Assembly (NCBI GenBank): GCA_963170055.1
Contig: CAUJGJ010000040.1
Coordinates: 288,801 to 352,800 of the forward strand
DNA length: 64,000 nucleotides
DNA from: Halisarca cf. caerulea
Lineage: Eukaryota; Porifera; Demospongiae; Chondrillida; Halisarcidae
Direction of reading: 5' to 3'
Shown here one piece after another: positions 1 to 17,600 of the stretch. A program made the position numbers and the translations under genes. How positions within the stretch are numbered: the stretch's first letter is position 1; each line of letters opens with the position of its first letter. The notes below the pieces were generated by a model, which saw nothing but the letters and a program-made list of their open reading frames with translations, had not been told where the DNA came from and did not search any database.

Positions 1-781
1 TATGTGGGTAAAAACTTCATGGTTTCTGTGGTTGGAAAGAGAACCATAAAATGTTTACTCAAAAGTTATATGTGTGTGAAACCACATCATTATTTAACAA
101 ACCACACAAGCATATACAATGTGGCTGTCCATAATGGTATGATATAAAAATGACCTCGGACACGGGGTAAAAGGACACATGCAGGTGTATGCATTTATGT
201 GTACAGCCCCGGCAAGGCCAGGAGAAAACAGCGTCCTCGTATACAGAACTGTTTAATCTTCGGGGCTGACAGCAGTTGCTAAATTCGCGTGAGGGTTCTC
301 CATTGCTGCCGCCGTCTTCATCGTTTCTAATTTCCACATAACGCTGCTCCTCCTGTTAGATTACGACTTCTTTCTCTTCATTGATTGTGGCATCCATTAA
401 CTTCGCATTCTTCCGCTTCTTTTCACAGGTGCCACATGGTGGTAGCCATTTATTCGTTGATTTAGTTTCCTTTTGGTGTGAACCACAATTTTTTACATGA
501 ATAATCCAAATTTTTAGCATCCATTAAGATTTCCCCTTGGAAATATACCCTCTATGTAGTGTCATGATGATCAATAAAATGTGGTTATTGCATATGCCTA
601 TGACTACTACATCAGCAGTCACACTCACATGTCAATTGTACTGAAAGCAAGGGTTTACCACAATCACATTGAGTCCAAATGCATTGGTGGCCTTCTGTTG
701 TGCTCATTACTTACGGGCTTTGAACATACTGTATACATAAATTATTTGTTTTGCCAATGATGTACGCCCACTCTTATATAG
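1..781. other. Upstream flank or intron of the DCAF12-like gene
   Basis: I find no recognisable DCAF12 exon on the plus strand here, although the amino-terminal half of that protein is missing and must lie further left. The stretch is probably intron of that gene. It ends in a splice acceptor (AG at 780-781). A short open reading stretch on the minus strand is listed separately. Confidence 0.4.
356..469 (-). other. Unassigned minus-strand open fragment, possibly a terminal exon
   Basis: Read on the minus strand from an AG at the high-coordinate end, about 37 codons stay open to a TAA. The peptide is lysine-rich and includes WLPPCGTCEKKRK and a charged tail ending KEVVI. It has the look of a carboxy-terminal coding exon, but I recognise no family and see no partner exons. 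It could be the end of a nested or neighbouring gene, or a repeat fragment. Confidence 0.2.
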
Positions 782-2102
782 GATCCAGAGATTCTACTAT
801 GGCTGTTTGGACCATACCAGAAAACTCTTACAATGATGTGTACTTGGCAGAAAATGTTCCATCAATAGAACCATCTCATGCCTTCTGCAACAATGATAGC
901 ACTTGCTCAAGTGATAAAGTTCGAGATTTGGCAGTTAACAGACCTAAGCATGTATGTGAGGAGAGCTGATTTTTGTTTTTTTATTCCATGCATCTGTATT
1001 AATAGTCATTTATCCAGCTTCTAATATTTTTCTGTAGATACTTGCATCCCTTCAATCGACACATTGTGAGGCATCAGTTCATTTTTGGGACACATGTACA
1101 TTTCAACAAGTATGCATGGCGACAACTTTGGTTTGCTTTGTGTTTAGCACACTTTCCACATCTGCATTGTAGGTAGCAGTTTCTATTATGAAGCATGGAG
1201 CAGAAAATGTATGTATGTCAATGGATGAAGATATGAGTTTACTAGCTGTTGGTTCTAGGTCTCATGTCACTCTACTGGATCCAAGGGTAAAACACCATGA
1301 AAGCTCATCCATGTTTCTCTACTCACCAGATGCTGGAAATGGTGAATACTTGCTGTTTTCCATAATTTCTATTCCTTTTACTTAGGCCAATTACTGCTCT
1401 TGTTACAATGAAACCTGTCTAAAAAGGCCACTTGAGAACCAAGTGATTGTGGTCTTTGTAAACAGTTACATGGTCTTTATTAAAGAGATACATTAGTATC
1501 ACTGAGGTGGTGCCATGCATGAACTGGACTACAGTGGTCTATATATTCGCATGCATTGTGCTTATTTAGAGGTGGTCTTTGCTCAGTTTTATGACAACCT
1601 GTATGTAGTGCATGTGACAACCAGCATGCAGTGTATATTTTGTCTACTGAAGCATACAATGTAATGCCATGTGTGCACTTGGACTCCTTTCACACATCTA
1701 GTGTTTGTACTATATGTACAGGAGTGAGATCTGTTGAATTGAACCAGGGTATTCTGAGTTTTGGAACTGGAGATGGAAATGTTTACTTTCATGATGTGAG
1801 GTTTTCTAACAATCAACTTTCCAACTTCAGAGATGATATGTGCTTATTAAAGACTTCGGAAGGGTACCTTGTAAGTTTATTATTGCATTATAATGTACCA
1901 TCTTCAGTTATTCAGTTACAAACAACACACATCTTTTGCACAGAGACATGATGATATTTACAGAGATTTCTTTCACCATGTTGAAGATTTAAGACATGCC
2001 ATATACACTCACAAGTACAATCCATGCAAAACTAAATTGTTTGTGGCAGGAGGTCCACTTCCACTCGGACTTTATGGTAGCTATGCAGCTGTTTGGCAGT
2101 GA
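782..2102 (+). CDS. DCAF12: DCAF12-like WD40 protein, 3' exons only
   Basis: Five exons fit with phase agreement: 782-951, 1038-1109, 1173-1341, 1722-1870 and 1944-2102, ending in TGA. They encode the second half of a WD-repeat protein. Family hallmarks are [44 protein letters not shown] and the terminal [20 protein letters not shown]. These closely parallel vertebrate DCAF12, whose product is a substrate receptor of the CUL4-DDB1 E3 ubiquitin ligase that recognises carboxy-terminal acidic degrons. The amino-terminal exons are absent and should lie left of the window. Introns are 63-380 bp; the 1342-1721 intron holds an eroded inverted-repeat insertion with AAACCTGTCT at one end. Identification is confident from the last three exons; function is by family. 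Confidence 0.9.
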
Positions 2103-2412
2103 CTAATTTATTTATTGTATTGTATATATTGTATTTTTAACTCATGTATTGTACATACAGCACTATTCTTTGATTTTTAGCTTCCACAGTCTCTCCATTA
2201 CTGTTGTTATAATATCAAGCATGATTCAATTAATATATTATATTTTAGTTAACAAGATCAATGTTCCAAGAATGTATGCACAAAAATGCATATGTATGTA
2301 CTAGTGGTAGTTATTCCATGCAATGTACTATAAACAGTAGTTTACATCGCTCACATATAATTATATCACAAGCATGTACATATCATTAATATTCTATGGG
2401 TACTCAGTGATT

Positions 2413-2418
2413 AATAAA
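2413..2418 (+). promoter_or_regulatory. Candidate poly(A) signal for the DCAF12-like gene
   Basis: AATAAA lies about 310 bp downstream of the stop codon, before the inverted-repeat element that begins at 2509. Position fits a 3' UTR end, but such hexamers are common in AT-rich DNA. Confidence 0.35.
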
Positions 2419-2508
2419 AATCCATGATACTGTACATGTAGCAGGTTGCCTGGAGACAGCATGCACGCTGCATAGTAAGATGCTAAAACTTGTGAAAAAT
2501 TACCTCAT

Positions 2509-3096
2509 CAGGCCTTCATTTAGAAATTGTCCCAAGGGAGGGCAAAAGGTATCCTTGCGAAGGAGAGGGGGGCAAAGCCATGTATCAATGTGTTTAAGTT
2601 GTACTGCATGAGGACATTCTCCCAAGGGAACTTAGATTCAGGGTACTTTGGTACATTTTAGGGGACTATTTTGACCATAGTGAATAATAAATGCCAAGGA
2701 AGCTGCTGGAAAGCAATATACTGGTAGTAAACACAGTACACATTTTAATTTTTGCTTGGTTTTGCATTCATGATTGCGCAGATTGGAAGCCTATAACAGG
2801 AATATTTGCCCTTGCAATAATTTTAGATTGTGCTCTTGTGCATTGGCAAAATGTGGCCATTTGTGAGTGCAAAAATACTAACATCCAAGATCCATATGGC
2901 CTCTTCCTAAAGGATCTCATGTTTTAAAGTTTGATTGATTGACTTTTGTGCTGTCTTCAACACGTGGGTTAATCACGATTTTTCAATACAATATATACAT
3001 CAATTCCAAGGGGGGCAGGATTTTGCCAAGGGGGGGGGGGGGGGCAAGTACCCCCCTTGCCCCCCTTGCCCCCCCCCCCCCCTAAATGAAGCCCTG
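2509..3096. mobile_element. hAT-like non-autonomous element with G/C-run ends
   Basis: The left end begins CAGGCCTTCATTTAG and the right end finishes CTAAATGAAGCCCTG, near-perfect terminal inverted repeats. CTCAT directly precedes the left end and directly follows the right end, a possible 5-bp target duplication. The interior has runs of G then C at about 3030-3082 and no convincing coding sequence. The same termini bound the element at 18072-18708, which contains a hAT transposase fragment, so this is probably a deletion derivative of that family. Only the class assignment is inferred. Confidence 0.6.
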
Positions 3097-3322
3097 CTCA
3101 TATACAGGTAATGACGGACTGACCAGTGTGCTATACTGTAATTATAGATACATCTACGTATGTCCATATATTATACATACATAATGTATCACAACATATA
3201 GTTTTGGATTAACAGTATACATACACAATTACAAATGCATATTATATCATTAAATACATGTAGACAATTTCACTGTATCCCACTGATAGTTTAAAGTGTC
3301 TATGCTTCTGGTAACAACTACA

Positions 3323-3673
3323 CTAACTTTTCTTCACCCGCTTCAAACCAAGCTTGTCACTCATACATTCATCAAATGCTTTCTGAGTTTTTCTGCAGTG
3401 GGAGAAATCTTGATTTTTGTACTCTAAACATGTCCAGTGTTCAGTAAACACTTCACCGCACGATCCTTTGACCTTCCTGAAAAAATCTAGTGCACATTTA
3501 GTCACGTCTTTTCCCTCCTCAATACACTTCCTTGGATCCTTGGAATCCATTCTACACTGCATAAACGCGTCATTTCTTTCTTGGCAGTAGATACCATAGT
3601 GATGAGCCCCAGCCATAAGGACAGCTGAAGTTACGTCTATTTCTCCTGCATTGAGATCTGTATCCGTCGCCAT
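3323..3673 (-). CDS. NDUFA8: NDUFA8, NADH:ubiquinone oxidoreductase accessory subunit
   Basis: A single intronless frame encodes 116 residues. Four CX9C motifs are visible (CQERNDAFMQC, CIEEGKDVTKC, CGEVFTEHWTC, CRKTQKAFDEC), the twin coiled-coil-helix arrangement specific to NDUFA8. Flanking sequence such as SAVLMAGAHHYG and KCALDFFRKVKG also matches the family. The protein is imported into the intermembrane space by the Mia40 route and is an accessory subunit of respiratory complex I. The human protein is 172 residues; this one stops soon after the last CX9C (DKLGLKRVKKS), so it lacks the long proline-rich tail. I chose the ATG at 3673 because homology begins right after it; the frame stays open upstream but that part is unlike the family. 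It faces POLG. Confidence 0.95.
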   Translation of the reverse strand: MATDTDLNAGEIDVTSAVLMAGAHHYGIYCQERNDAFMQCRMDSKDPRKCIEEGKDVTKCALDFFRKVKGSCGEVFTEHWTCLEYKNQDFSHCRKTQKAFDECMSDKLGLKRVKKS

Positions 3674-3784
3674 TTTTGATTTATAGTCTCGCGGAGCCAA
3701 ACTTTTCACCGATGAGGCGGCGTGGTCTGGCTTTGCGAGCCTATTATCCCTAATAAACACCCGTGCTATCATAAACGATTGCGC
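3674..3784. promoter_or_regulatory. Bidirectional promoter interval, NDUFA8/POLG
   Basis: The start codons of two divergent mitochondrial genes are about 110 bp apart, or 48 bp if POLG starts at the earlier in-frame ATG at 3722. There is no room for separate promoters, so a shared bidirectional promoter is inferred. I see no certain TATA box. Confidence 0.55.
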
Positions 3785-10899
<7,115 letters not shown>

Positions 10900-12160
10900 A
10901 GGGAAAATTACATTTTTAATTAATGACTTTTTTCAATCTTTTACTTTCCATGCAATTTATAGTAATTCATAGTATAATCACCTTCAAAGAAATCACTGCC
11001 TGCATGCACGGTACAAAGTTGAAAAAATATCATGCAATGAATATATGAATTATATTGAATTTATGTTGAACTATACTACTGATAATTGCATAATACATAT
11101 ATGTATGTATGTGCAAATATTGGTTTGCATGAATTAATTCTCATCATAATGAAAAAATGCATGCAGTGCCTAGCTGTATTACGCATCCTCTTTAGGTGCA
11201 TAAGTTGCATACAAACTATAGCTAGCTACATGCATTTGTTGCATGCCTCTCATATCTACCATTGGCTGTAAGAAAAATATTCTGATGCATGTACTGCATG
11301 GTACAGTACATGCGTCTATAGAACAAAATTAGTGTTCTCAATCATGCACTTCCCATGCAGTATGCATGCATGCTACACTATGTATGTAATGTGTATAATG
11401 TACATATGGCATGTACAGTACCTATAGCTAATTGATTCCCATATTATATTATATAGACTATAATATATACTTATAGCTCTTGTGTATTCCACTGTGTGAG
11501 AATGATAATTTATTATAGCTATTCCATTACAGTATTATTGCTGGAAATTTAAATAATATTGAATATTATTATGTATAGGTTGCATGCAGCTGCCTATACC
11601 CAGTTTTGATACACCTTTGAAGAGGGGTAACCAGGCCACAAAGCCTCCTTATAATTACTACAAAGAGAACACACAGGCTGCTCCCAGCATTCTGGTCACT
11701 CTCTGTATGCTTCACAGGGAGATACAATTGACCATGACCCATAAATGCCACCTGTTGTGGTTACAATCATGTAACCACAACAGGTCACGTGCTGGGCCAT
11801 TCAATATTGTGGTGTACGATAGTACTCCACATGTAGGGATGACACAAAAACAAAATATATGGCAAATTAGGCATTTTCGCATATACGTATATAATAATGA
11901 ATAACATTGACTATAAAAGCTGTAAGTTACTAACCAAGCCATACCATCATATGTCACTCTGCTGGTTGCGGTTGCAGAGCTATATATATGTGTAGTAACA
12001 AATCCCAGCTCTTCGTAGCACATAAAAATACCATTTCTTACTGTTTTACATAAATACACTGATTGCATTGACATACACAATAAAAATATAAAAATGGTAA
12101 CCTGTGGTATATAATTGGAGGGGATAATTCAGTGAACACTAAAAAGAATGTTGTAGCAAC
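10900..12160. other. Convergent intergenic region, POLG to TTLL
   Basis: No gene is supported. The DNA is AT-rich with many ATGCAT and TACGTA words. It includes a 15-bp-arm hairpin at 11750-11785 (ACCTGTTGTGGTTAC and complement). A plus-strand frame at 11584-11904 spans that hairpin and looks spurious. Confidence 0.5.
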
Positions 12161-12162
12161 AG

Positions 12163-12356
12163 TCAATAATTTGTAAGTCTCTTTGTCATAGGTGCTGGTG
12201 TGCATAGTAATAGAGGGTACACTGATTTAGATGTACATGTCAGTTTGTAGTGAGAGGTCTTCTGAGGACTAGAAGTGTCTAAGCTTCTTCCTTTCAAGCG
12301 ATGGGTTGGGACAAAGGCGGATTGACTCTCACATCGACTATGCAAACGATGCCTGC
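12163..12356 (-). other. Possible 3' terminal exon of the TTLL gene
   Basis: On the minus strand a TTGCAG acceptor is followed by about 62 open codons rich in Ser, Thr and Lys, ending in TGA at 12163. Its composition suits the disordered tail of a TTLL polyglutamylase. The frame does not join directly to the last confident exon (phase 0 gives an early stop), so an unseen small exon would be needed. It may be unrelated. Confidence 0.25.
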
Positions 12357-12439
12357 AACATTATGAATATGAATACTGTATCATATGATACTACTGTAAC
12401 ATTGCTATTGTATGCATGGAATTATATGTAGGTTAATCA

Positions 12440-12656
12440 GAGATTGACCGTAGTTAATGGTGTCACTCGTAATCACGCAGCCATATACCTATTATGGAAA
12501 TCGGCCCTACGTGATAAGCACCTTCTCTAAGCGCAGGGTAGTTACGTAATCCCTTAGATATAGTTACGTGACGTGGAGCCCTACTGAGCATGCGCGGTTA
12601 GGTGTGACCACGTTGTCGTGATCTCAGTCTCGAAGCGCTTGCTTGCAGCTAGAGTA

Positions 12657-12692
<36 letters not shown>

Positions 12693-13060
12693 GAATCTCC
12701 GCTCTTCTAGTAGAGCGTGAAAAGAGGGTGTTTTGGGTCATTGTCCCCAGGTGTGGTCGACCCCCTGGTACCATGGTAACCGCTCTTCAGACTCTCCCGC
12801 AGGGTTGTACCCACAGAAATGCGACTGAAACCGCTAACACTTATTAGGTCCGAGGTCAGGGGTCAGAGGTCACACCTGGGGCGGTGCCCTTGCCCCTCTT
12901 TACACCAGGGAGGTTCTCCTTGAGTCCCTTCTCTGTGCATGCATGCTGATTGGTGTCGAGTGTGTGAGGACTGTCAGTCATACGTAGGTCAGTCAGGAAG
13001 GTCTTGCCCCTCTCCCCTATGGAGAGTGACCCCCATTAAATATACACAAGATTTAAATTG
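12440..13060. other. GC-richer block with a 31-T tract
   Basis: This stretch is noticeably richer in G and C than its surroundings and is split by a run of 31 T at 12659-12689. Read on the minus strand, a non-coding sequence ends GAGATTCCTT and then has a long A tail, the form of a retroposed RNA. On the plus side of the tract, AGAGTAAGT resembles a splice donor and the preceding CpG-bearing sequence could be a promoter. I cannot decide between a retroposon and the 5' end of a plus-strand transcript. Confidence 0.35.
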
Positions 13061-14007
13061 ATGATGCAAAACCTGATTTTCATGTGCACCATCTCTATAG
13101 TAACAGTATAAGAGAATGTTAAGAAGTACAGAAAATTTACAAGTGGTTTACAAACACAGACAGGTCAACATGTACTGTAGTTTCTACATGCCAAAACAGC
13201 TCCAGGTTACGGCAAACACAATACTGTATAGGCACTAATTTCTGCAGGACTTGTATTTTCGTGAATTTCGTGAATGAGCCTGCATTCACGAAAATTCTAT
13301 TACGAATATTTTTGTTAAATACATATGTTGTCTAATATATTATACTATATATTTGTCTAATATATAGTAGGAACTGGTCCATTTGTAAAAATAAGTTTGT
13401 GAATTACAGCCAACTTCTTGATTCGTGAAATATATGCCACATGTAAATTAGCGCAATATGAAGTCATGCACAAACTTACAGAGAAGTATTCATGGACTTT
13501 TGTCTGACTTCCTCACAATGATGAAATAGAGATGTTTTGGCCACTTTATTAATACTGGTTGCTTGGTCAATAGACAGTTGGTCATGACAGCTCAGAACAT
13601 CCAATTTATTTGATAAACTACAGGCTACCTGATGTATAGAACATTAGGTTAGTAACTATATGTACATACATATATAACACAATAGTTAACGTATCTCATG
13701 TATTCACGCACATTACATCAAATCTGACAAACAACACTGATCATGTACATACATACACCAATGAATCACAAACAGAGGCATACATACGTATACAGAAAAA
13801 AAAAATTAAGGGTGGCACAATTGTTTGAGAGATTGTGCATGTGTGTATTTTTATCCCCAGTCACCTCCAGTATTGCCACTCAACCTCTGTGCCGAGTGGC
13901 ACATCACAGTGACAAGGAAACAAAACCAGACTTTTCAGCCTACACAAACCCCATGGTGGTGTGTAGGTTGGTTATGGGATATTTCATTTTGTGTATGGTC
14001 ACATCAA

Positions 14008-14192
14008 TACAGTAGAACCTCATTAAGGACACTCTTAAACAAATCCAAAACAAGTTAGCTTCTGAGCCCTGTTTGGTTTGTTGTAGTACTGTATTGTGGT
14101 ATTGTATGTATGTATGGATAAGAACTTTTCATAATGAGAATTAATTTTTTGGTCCCCTGAAGTTCATCTTGTCGAGGTTTGAGTGTACTGTA
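14008..14192. mobile_element. MITE-like element, TACAGTAGAACC ends
   Basis: Starts TACAGTAGAACCTCATTAAG and ends CGAGGTTTGAGTGTACTGTA. The termini are imperfect inverted repeats of the pogo-like family seen at 7118-7340. Confidence 0.5.
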
Positions 14193-14642
14193 CATAAACA
14201 CACTATGCAGGGTTGGTGAAACCACTGAGGCAGGTAGGAGAATGAGCATATCACTTCTCTCCCTGACCCTCCAAATGTGAACTGACAGATCAAATTTTGT
14301 AGACTATTATCATGAATGGTAGACTAAGCCGGTAATAACAGCCATAAGGTCATGACAGAATCATCAGCATTTGCATACGACCTTCAACACTTTCTACAAC
14401 CTGCTCTGAGCTTGCACAATATGCTTATAAGCTATAGGTCAGATTAAATGCAGTCAAATTTGACCTACAGTAATAGCACAAACATGCCATAGAAAAAAAA
14501 CAGGAATTTCATTCACACAGCTGCATGCTCCTATATCAGCAGACTGTAGTCAAAAGCATGCACAAAATCACCCTGATATAAAAAAGGAAGTCAATTTGGA
14601 GACTACAAACGTAAGTATGTGTGGGCTGGCGATAGTCGATTG

Positions 14643-17600
14643 CTACGTATGTTGGAGCCATACTGGTACAATATGACATACTTGGGATCCACTGTAAAAA
14701 TGCTTCATTTGACTAGAAGACATCATGTCCTGAAGGAGTTCAGGAATACCAAGTCCTCGTACTAAAGAATCCCTTTGCTGCATTTCAGACATTCTTTGTA
14801 ATTCCTCTCGTTCAAGTTCACGAAAAGGTTGCAACTCTTTTTTAGGTGGCAATTCCTACAGTGTTATAATGTACAAGGTACCAAGTACACTCAGACATGC
14901 CAAATGATCAGATCAGTACAGAAGAGCTTTACATGTTTGAACTCAACCTTACAGAATGTTAGGAACACTTCCTGGCATTGTGATATACTGTACACAAGTA
15001 TAATATGCAATGCTTTATAACAAAACAATGTCTACAGTACGTACATCACAGGAGCTGCTAGTGAAGTGAATCTTGCTACTGTGAAGCTAGATCTGTAGAC
15101 ATGGCCGGTCAAGATCAAGTGAACTAATCAAGCACACGAAACGTCACCAAATGTGACAAAATGAACCACACAGATTACTGTAAAACAAGACTCATCCCTC
15201 AATACATAATGAACCAAAGCTTCAGAAATACATCGGATGACCAGCTTGTTGATAAACAAACATTCTAAAAAGTGAAAGATGTTGCATGGACCAAAGAAGA
15301 CCACCAAAGTTGGCCATTGTAGCCTTAAGTTTTATCCAGCTAGAGCCCCTGATAAGTTACATGACAACTACGTACATTTATCTGGCTGTGTGTACCTTTA
15401 TCATCACATACAGTATATCAGAACCATTTCAATGACTGCTACAAAGTTTCATAATTTCCCACATATGTACGTATGTGATTACAGAAGATTGTGATATTGT
15501 CCTGCTGTGTATGTACCTTTATGGTAGATTCAGGCTGAGTAATTTTATACTGTGTATGATTTGGCAGTAGATAAGGAGTTGCCCAACTTGGGAGCAAGAC
15601 TCACTTCAACTTATACTAAATCAGTGCATCTGCATTTTCTATGCATACTGTATATGCTAAGGAGGAAGAATTTCACAATACATGCTGTCTAGAAGGAGCC
15701 CTTGAGTTCTACATAATACCAGATTTCTTGCACATACGTATGCTGCCAAAAACTGAAACATGCAAGGATTGAAAACACTGAAACATTCTCTTGGAGAAAC
15801 CAGGCACAGAAAGACCATTAACTTGTAACTTGCCTGACTTCTTATTGCATTTACAGTTCTCTTCACACTTTCTTTGTGTACCAAGGTTCTATGCAGTTTT
15901 CTGCTTCCAGTGGGACTTTCAGGATGTGCTTTCTTTTTACTGATTTTACCATGTGAATGCACGGCAAAAGCCTCCTTCTGTTTAGACTCAATGTCAGACC
16001 TCTGTTGCCTGTGAAAGATTCAGAATCACAATACATCAATTACTGCTGTACGTACGTATATATGTTTCCCACATTGGTAAGAGACGAAAAGATTACCCTT
16101 GATAGTAAATACAACAGCAATGTGATGACAGGGAAGGCTTCCTAACTTGCATCTAATATTTGTATGATCAATAATATTATACCTACAGCAGCCATTACGT
16201 ACATGCAAAAATTGATACATGGTAAGGTTTCAATGTAGTGTGAGATATTATTCAGGGGTGGAGACACAGAGCGTCTGTCTGTCCACCCCCTCCCAAGGAG
16301 TGAATATGGAAAATTGGAAAATCTGAATATGGAAAACTATATATATATATATATATATATTCTGCCTCTGAGTTTAAACCCTTTGGACACATATTCTGTT
16401 TGTAGAGCTCTTATTTACTATAACAATCAATAGTCCCCTTGATCACACAAACATGATATCCAAATTAACTTCCTTTAGCAGAATGCCAGGGAGTGTGGTT
16501 TGTACATACAGTAATAGTGATGCCGTTTTGTATGTGTATGTGATTGTAACAGCTGCAGCAACATTAACAAAGTCCCATTTTGTACTACTTACAAATTAAT
16601 GATCACATGCATGTAGTATTACATGCTCCTGTACATTGATATGACTACAAAATGAAATGTCTCAAAGCCAGGATCTAGTCTGGCTTTATGTAATGTGAAT
16701 GGGGGTGGGGTCTATTGTATCCCCATATTTTTTTTCTTGATCTGCCCCAGTTACTGTTAATAAGAATGTGTACAGTCATGTGCACAGCAGTTCTTCAGGA
16801 TTCAGCTGCTATAAACTTAGAGAGTTACTTCATACTATACAGTACATACGTACAATGCACTTGTTCTTGGCTTGTTTGGGTTGCTATACCTGAACTATAC
16901 TATGTACAGTAGTGGCTCCTAAGCTTTCTAATGATTGAAGTCCACAGTCAGTGAATATGGATCAAAACTACCTGGAATTTGACAAAGTGACTGTGGTGGC
17001 TCCACCAGTGCTGACTGGTACAACATGCGTACTATCAAGGTTAGCATCCCATATTATGATCATTATTGTTGTACATACCACACTCTTAACAATAAATATT
17101 GCTAGACTGTATCTACAGTAGATCTCAATGGAGACTGCCAGGACAGTTCTTGAGAGTTTTAACCAAACAGGGGTCAGAATGAACCATTTCTTCTTCACTT
17201 AAACAATACGTACTACGTACACACCTGTACAATTAATATTTCCCCGAAATACAATCATTACAGTGATATTTATGATTACAATGGATCCCGTTCATGATTG
17301 TAATAGGATCCAATTGTGATTGCAGTAGGACCCAATTACAATAAATATAATTATATTAAGACATGTGAACTTTGATGACACATACTACATATCCTCAAAA
17401 TATATAAATACAGTACATACGTACACTTGTATACACAGATACTGTGTATCACTCAATACTTGACAGTCTATATAATATTATCAACCAAAGACGCTCGACC
17501 CTATACATAACGTGCAATGCACTTACATAATCAATGTTTGGCGAGCTTTTGAAGCGATGGTACCTGCACATAATGATGGCGCTGATTGCTGAAAATACTT

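Noticed and set aside
2691..2927. 78-codon plus frame with hydrophobic start
   Set aside because: It lies wholly inside the hAT-like non-autonomous element and matches no family known to me.
11584..12080. Overlapping frames of 106 and 122 codons on opposite strands
   Set aside because: They span a palindrome, have no recognisable domain and no supporting splice structure.
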